Below, one piece after another: positions 6,710 to 9,591 of a DNA stretch of 9,591 nt. This DNA comes from Actinomycetota bacterium (GTDB lineage: Bacteria; Actinomycetota; Actinomycetes; Nanopelagicales; Nanopelagicaceae). Every line of letters begins with the position of its first letter. The first letter of the stretch is position 1. The stretch is from positions 1 to 9,591 of the forward strand of contig WLGP01000023.1 in NCBI GenBank assembly GCA_009703165.1, written 5' to 3'. The notes below the pieces were generated by a model, which was not told the origin of the DNA, ran no database searches, and saw only the letters and a list, made by a program, of their open reading frames with translations. The translations under genes and the position numbers were made by a program.

Positions 6710-7171
6710 ATGGGTACACATGAGGTCACAACACATCGCATCGCCGATGTCGATCAGATGGCTGCCCTGGGCGAAAAGGTGGCGCGACTTTGCCGCCCCG
6801 GCGATCTGATTCTTCTCAACGGCCCATTGGGCGCTGGCAAGACGGTTTTTGTACAAGGTGTCGGTAAGGCACTTGGAATTTCTGATATCACTTCACCAAC
6901 CTTTGTCATCTCGCGGATCCACCAAGGTTCGATGCCGTTGATTCACGTTGATGTCTATCGCTTACTTGAAGCAGGTAACGCTGCTGCATATCTCGATGAT
7001 TTAGATCTTGATACTGCGCGTGAAGATGGGCTGACAGTTATCGAATGGGGCGGGGCAGAATCTGCGCGCTTAAGTGATGATCGACTTGAGATCACTATTG
7101 ATCGCAGCAGCGAAGAACGTATCGTCACGGTTACAGCAGTGGGTCCTCGTTGGAATGGGGTTGAGCTATGA
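6710..7171 (+). CDS. tsaE: tRNA t6A biosynthesis ATPase TsaE
   Basis: P-loop ATPase that works with TsaB-TsaD in transferring the threonylcarbamoyl group (made by TsaC/TsaC2, not in this window) to A37 of tRNAs reading ANN codons. It has 153 residues from the ATG at 6710. A TTG three codons upstream (6701) is possible but has no ribosome site. Motifs: Walker A GPLGAGKT (38-45), TSPTFVI (61-67), the Walker B-like HVDVYRL (79-85) and IEWGG (111-115), all diagnostic for TsaE. No Shine-Dalgarno precedes the start, which suggests leaderless translation. The stop overlaps the tsaB start as ATGA. Length is normal for the family. Confidence 0.95.
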   Translation: MGTHEVTTHRIADVDQMAALGEKVARLCRPGDLILLNGPLGAGKTVFVQGVGKALGISDITSPTFVISRIHQGSMPLIHVDVYRLLEAGNAAAYLDDLDLDTAREDGLTVIEWGGAESARLSDDRLEITIDRSSEERIVTVTAVGPRWNGVEL

Positions 7172-7701
7172 CAGTCAGCCTCGTTATTGATACATCGACC
7201 TCGCGCACGATTGTTGGAATTACACGAGGCACCGAAGTTTTGTGGGAAGGCTTTCATGACGGAGCAACCGATCACGGAAACGCTGTTGCAGATTTGGTAA
7301 AGAAGGCGATGACACAAGGAGTCAATCCTGACCGTGTTGTCGTGGGAATGGGTCCAGGACCATTTACTGGTCTTCGAGTAGGTATTGCATTTGCACGAGC
7401 CTTTGCCGCAGCGAGAAGCCTTCCAGTAATTGGTATCTGTTCACTCGATGCCATCCAGGTTGATAAGAGTGAATACACAGTCGCTATCGATGCTCGTCGT
7501 AAAGAAATTTACTGGGCACGATATAAAGATGGCGTTCGTGTAGAAGGACCAGCGGTTAACTTTCCAGCAGATGTAGATGGTTACATCCTTGATCTCTACC
7601 CTGATGTCGCAAGACTTGTGGCGCTCTCTGATTCACAGAATGAGGTAGAGCCTTTCTATCTGCGCAGGCCTGATGCAATAGCGACGGCGGATCGATCATG
7701 A
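7168..7701 (+). CDS. tsaB: tRNA t6A biosynthesis protein TsaB (short form)
   Basis: Non-catalytic ASKHA-fold partner of TsaD; it bridges TsaD and TsaE in the bacterial t6A complex. Visible hallmarks are VIDTSTSRTIVGI at the N-terminus, GMGPGPFTGLRVG near residues 61-73 followed by AFAAARSLPVIGICSLDAI, AIDARRKEIYWARY near 108-121 and the C-terminal EPFYLRRPDA. At 177 residues it is shorter than the roughly 210-230 of most TsaB proteins. The missing part lies between the ARRKEIYWARY segment and the LRRPDA end, where the second lobe is cut down. Both ends look intact, so it is probably a streamlined functional form and not a pseudogene. ATGA overlaps join it to tsaE and rimI. Confidence 0.93.
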   Translation: MTVSLVIDTSTSRTIVGITRGTEVLWEGFHDGATDHGNAVADLVKKAMTQGVNPDRVVVGMGPGPFTGLRVGIAFARAFAAARSLPVIGICSLDAIQVDKSEYTVAIDARRKEIYWARYKDGVRVEGPAVNFPADVDGYILDLYPDVARLVALSDSQNEVEPFYLRRPDAIATADRS

Positions 7702-8156
7702 CAATTACTTATCGTTCGATGATTCCATTTGATATCCCAGTTGTATCGGCGATGGAGAAAGAGATCTTTAAAGATGATCCATGGTCGGTCGGGCAATTTA
7801 AGGAAGAGGTAGCAAATAACGGGATTACTCGCCATTACCTGGTTGCCTGCGATAGCCAACACCAGATAATTGGCTGGGCCGGAGCGATGTGCGCTCAAGA
7901 AGGTGCAGATACCGATATTTTGACGATTGCAGTTGATCCTGATTATCGCCTTCGCGGAATTGCTCGACATATGCTCACCTCACTTATTGATTGGGCATAT
8001 ACAAAGAATTCACCAACGATCTTCCTTGAGGTCGACAAAAATAATCAACCAGCACAAGCTCTCTATATCTCTGAAGGTTTTGAAATCATCTCAATCCGCC
8101 CTGATTATTACGGTGCTGGGTTAGATGCACTGGTGATGACAAAGGCGCTCGAATGA
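7698..8156 (+). CDS. rimI: GNAT N-acetyltransferase, RimI family
   Basis: Acetyl-CoA-dependent N-alpha-acetyltransferase, 152 residues; in enteric bacteria RimI acetylates ribosomal protein S18. GNAT motif A is clear: [20 protein letters not shown] (74-93), with the acetyl-CoA loop R84-L-R-G-I-A89. It is followed by [20 protein letters not shown] (109-128), containing the probable general base Glu111, the conserved Asn116 and Tyr123. The PDYY (135-138) and [10 protein letters not shown] (142-151) endings are RimI-like. Its place between tsaB and tsaD is characteristic and explains why some homologues are fused to either gene; here it is a free gene. ATGA overlaps on both sides imply coupled translation. 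The true target protein in this organism is not known. Confidence 0.92.
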   Translation: MTITYRSMIPFDIPVVSAMEKEIFKDDPWSVGQFKEEVANNGITRHYLVACDSQHQIIGWAGAMCAQEGADTDILTIAVDPDYRLRGIARHMLTSLIDWAYTKNSPTIFLEVDKNNQPAQALYISEGFEIISIRPDYYGAGLDALVMTKALE

Positions 8157-9184
8157 GAGGGCCAATAGTTTTAGGAATTGAGACATCCTGTGATGAGACA
8201 GCGATTGGAATTGTTGCCGGGCGCACCTTGCTTGCAAATGTCATCGCATCGAGTGTGGAAGAACATGCCCGCTTTGGCGGGGTAGTTCCTGAGATAGCAA
8301 GCAGAGCTCACCTTGAAGCGATTCAACCAGCACTTGCTCAGGCACTTAAGGATGCAGGGTTAACCATTAGAGATATCGATGCAGTTGCAGTAACTGCTGG
8401 CCCTGGGTTGATTGGTGCACTCTTGGTCGGCACATCAACTGCTGCAGGTTTAGCACTTGGCTTAGGTCGCCCCATTTACGCCGTTAACCATCTAGCTGCA
8501 CACATCAGCGTTGATTACCTGACACATTCAAATCCTGTCGAACCAACGATTGCCTTGTTGGTTAGCGGCGGACATTCATCGTTATTGAAAATCGATGACA
8601 TCACTCATTCGATTACCAAACTCGGTGCGACGATGGATGATGCAGCAGGAGAGGCCTTCGACAAGATCGCCCGCATTATGGATCTAGGTTTTCCTGGCGG
8701 ACCTGCCATCGATCGCAGTGCGCGCGATGGCAATCCAACTGCAATTGATTTTCCGCGCGGACTGACAACATCAGAAGATTGGAAGACCCGCCCTTACGAT
8801 TTCTCTTTCTCAGGACTTAAGACAGCAGTTGCTAGATATCTTGAGGCGACTCCGAATTATGCAAAAGCCGATGTTGCCGCATCTTTTCAAGAGGCAGTCG
8901 TCGATGTCTTATTGCAGAAAGCGTTAGCTGCCTGCAAAGAATCAGGAATCGATCGCCTTGTCATCGCAGGGGGAGTTGCCGCCAATTCGCGCCTTCGCCA
9001 CCTTGCCATCGAACGGTGCGAGCGCGCCAAGATCGCCCTGGCCATCCCAGAACCTGCCCTCTGTACCGATAACGGGGCGATGGTGGCCTCCCTCGGCGCC
9101 CTGATGGTGGCAGCCGGCCGCCCGGCCAGCCCCTTGGCCTTTGATGCCAGCTCTTCTATGGCCGTGGAGACCGTCAGCTTCTAG
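8153..9184 (+). CDS. tsaD: tRNA N6-adenosine threonylcarbamoyltransferase TsaD
   Basis: Catalytic subunit of t6A synthesis, 343 residues, normal length. It transfers the threonylcarbamoyl group from threonylcarbamoyl-AMP to tRNA A37. Motifs: [13 protein letters not shown] (9-21), [13 protein letters not shown] (81-93), metal ligands His113 and His117 in NHLAAH with Asp306 in [16 protein letters not shown] (137-145), GEAFDK (166-171), [12 protein letters not shown] (182-193), [10 protein letters not shown] (217-226) and [12 protein letters not shown] (271-282). The start overlaps the rimI stop as ATGA. The last 240 bases of the gene are near 65% G+C, against 42-58% in blocks just upstream, with mainly C or G in third positions, yet the reading frame and motifs continue unbroken. 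It ends about 100 bases before groES. Confidence 0.97.
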   Translation: MRGPIVLGIETSCDETAIGIVAGRTLLANVIASSVEEHARFGGVVPEIASRAHLEAIQPALAQALKDAGLTIRDIDAVAVTAGPGLIGALLVGTSTAAGLALGLGRPIYAVNHLAAHISVDYLTHSNPVEPTIALLVSGGHSSLLKIDDITHSITKLGATMDDAAGEAFDKIARIMDLGFPGGPAIDRSARDGNPTAIDFPRGLTTSEDWKTRPYDFSFSGLKTAVARYLEATPNYAKADVAASFQEAVVDVLLQKALAACKESGIDRLVIAGGVAANSRLRHLAIERCERAKIALAIPEPALCTDNGAMVASLGALMVAAGRPASPLAFDASSSMAVETVSF

Positions 9185-9206
9185 TTCGCCTCAGACTGGA
9201 CTCGAT

Positions 9207-9235
9207 TTGCGGCAGGGAATAGGCGAGCCTAGTCT
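9207..9235 (+). promoter_or_regulatory. Probable groES promoter
   Basis: TTGCGG at 9207-9212 (-35) and TAGTCT at 9230-9235 (-10, TANNNT) are separated by 17 bases in the only sizeable gap before groES. A transcript would start at about 9242, inside the CIRCE-type element. This is the usual layout for HrcA control. Confidence 0.55.
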
Positions 9236-9240
9236 TAGCG

Positions 9241-9267
9241 TTAGCACTCTCGACCTCACACTGCTAA
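9241..9267 (+). promoter_or_regulatory. CIRCE-type HrcA operator
   Basis: The left arm TTAGCACTC (9241-9249) matches the CIRCE consensus exactly. After the standard 9-base spacer the right arm reads CACTGCTAA (9259-9267), two mismatches from GAGTGCTAA. It lies between the predicted promoter and the groES ribosome site, where the HrcA repressor blocks chaperone transcription until heat stress. hrcA itself is not in the window. Confidence 0.85.
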
Positions 9268-9286
9268 TAGCAAAAGGAGAAAGACT

Positions 9287-9580
9287 ATGGCCGTTGCCAT
9301 TAAGCCACTTGAAGATCGTATTGTTGTAAAGACCAACGAGGCAGAAACAACTACAGCCTCAGGATTGGTTATCCCAGATACAGCCAAGGAGAAGCCACAG
9401 GAAGGTGTAGTTCTCGCAGTAGGCCCAGGCCGCTTCGATGATGGCGTTCGCGTTCCAATGGATGTCAAGGTTGGAGATGTCGTGCTCTACAGCAAGTACG
9501 GCGGAACTGAAGTCAAGTACAACAACGAGGAGTACCTCGTACTTTCAGCTCGTGACATCCTCGCAGTAATCGAGCGATAG
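9287..9580 (+). CDS. groES: Co-chaperonin GroES
   Basis: Seven-subunit lid of the GroEL folding chamber in the cytoplasm; 97 residues, normal length. It begins with the conserved [11 protein letters not shown] (5-15), followed by the mobile GroEL-binding loop at about 17-34 with [16 protein letters not shown], then [10 protein letters not shown] (34-43), [19 protein letters not shown] (61-79) and the C-terminal [15 protein letters not shown] strong ribosome site AAGGAG (9274-9279) precedes the ATG by 7 bases. Transcription should come from the CIRCE-controlled promoter just upstream, separately from the tsa genes although read-through is possible. groEL normally follows in actinobacteria. Confidence 0.98.
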   Translation: MAVAIKPLEDRIVVKTNEAETTTASGLVIPDTAKEKPQEGVVLAVGPGRFDDGVRVPMDVKVGDVVLYSKYGGTEVKYNNEEYLVLSARDILAVIER

Positions 9581-9583
9581 ACG

Positions 9584-9591
9584 ATGGGAAA
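9584..9591 (+). CDS. Possible first codons of groEL (partial)
   Basis: An ATG lies 4 bases after the groES stop and begins Met-Gly-Lys(?) before the window ends. A groEL gene is expected here from the conserved groES-groEL order. Only eight bases are visible and no clear ribosome site precedes them, so this rests on context only. Confidence 0.3.

Overview
The window looks like chromosomal DNA of a small-genome, moderate-GC actinobacterium. The gene order alr ... tsaE-tsaB-rimI-tsaD-groES is the one known from actinobacteria. Sampled 60-base stretches range from about 37 to 58% G+C, with one island near 65%. Start-stop overlaps are tight and one gene seems to be read from a leaderless mRNA. 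The freshwater acI group (Nanopelagicales) or a similar streamlined lineage fits best. This placement is inferred from gene order and protein character, not from a search.

All genes read left to right. (1) Positions 2-157 hold the last codons of alanine racemase (alr). (2) Positions 166-4974 hold a complete branched-chain-amino-acid (HAAT/Liv) type ABC importer in the order ATPase (LivG-like), ATPase (LivF-like), permease (LivH-like), permease (LivM-like), extracellular binding protein. (3) Positions 4979-6637 encode a secreted alpha/beta hydrolase, starting 4 bases after the binding-protein stop. A perfect 15-bp hairpin terminator at 6656-6689 ends this block. (4) Positions 6710-9184 hold tsaE-tsaB-rimI-tsaD, linked by three ATGA overlaps. 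TsaE, TsaB and TsaD belong to the pathway that makes the t6A modification of tRNAs reading ANN codons; RimI is an N-terminal acetyltransferase. (5) Positions 9185-9580 hold a heat-shock promoter with a CIRCE-type HrcA operator and groES. The last bases may be the start of groEL.

Working model: the hydrolase releases a small ligand outside the cell, the binding protein captures it, and the LivHM/LivGF complex imports it. This cassette sits between alr and tsaE, which are usually close neighbours in actinobacteria, so it looks like an insertion into a housekeeping cluster. The ligand cannot be read from the sequence.

The most notable details are a degenerate ABC signature in the LivG-like subunit paired with an intact one in LivF; a binding protein with no lipobox or any cysteine but a Tat-like signal; a tandem AGTAA array at the end of the LivM gene; a short TsaB; and a GC-rich island in the 3' end of tsaD. 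I see no RNA gene, insertion sequence, CRISPR array or phage gene. No non-coding gap exceeds about 105 bases.
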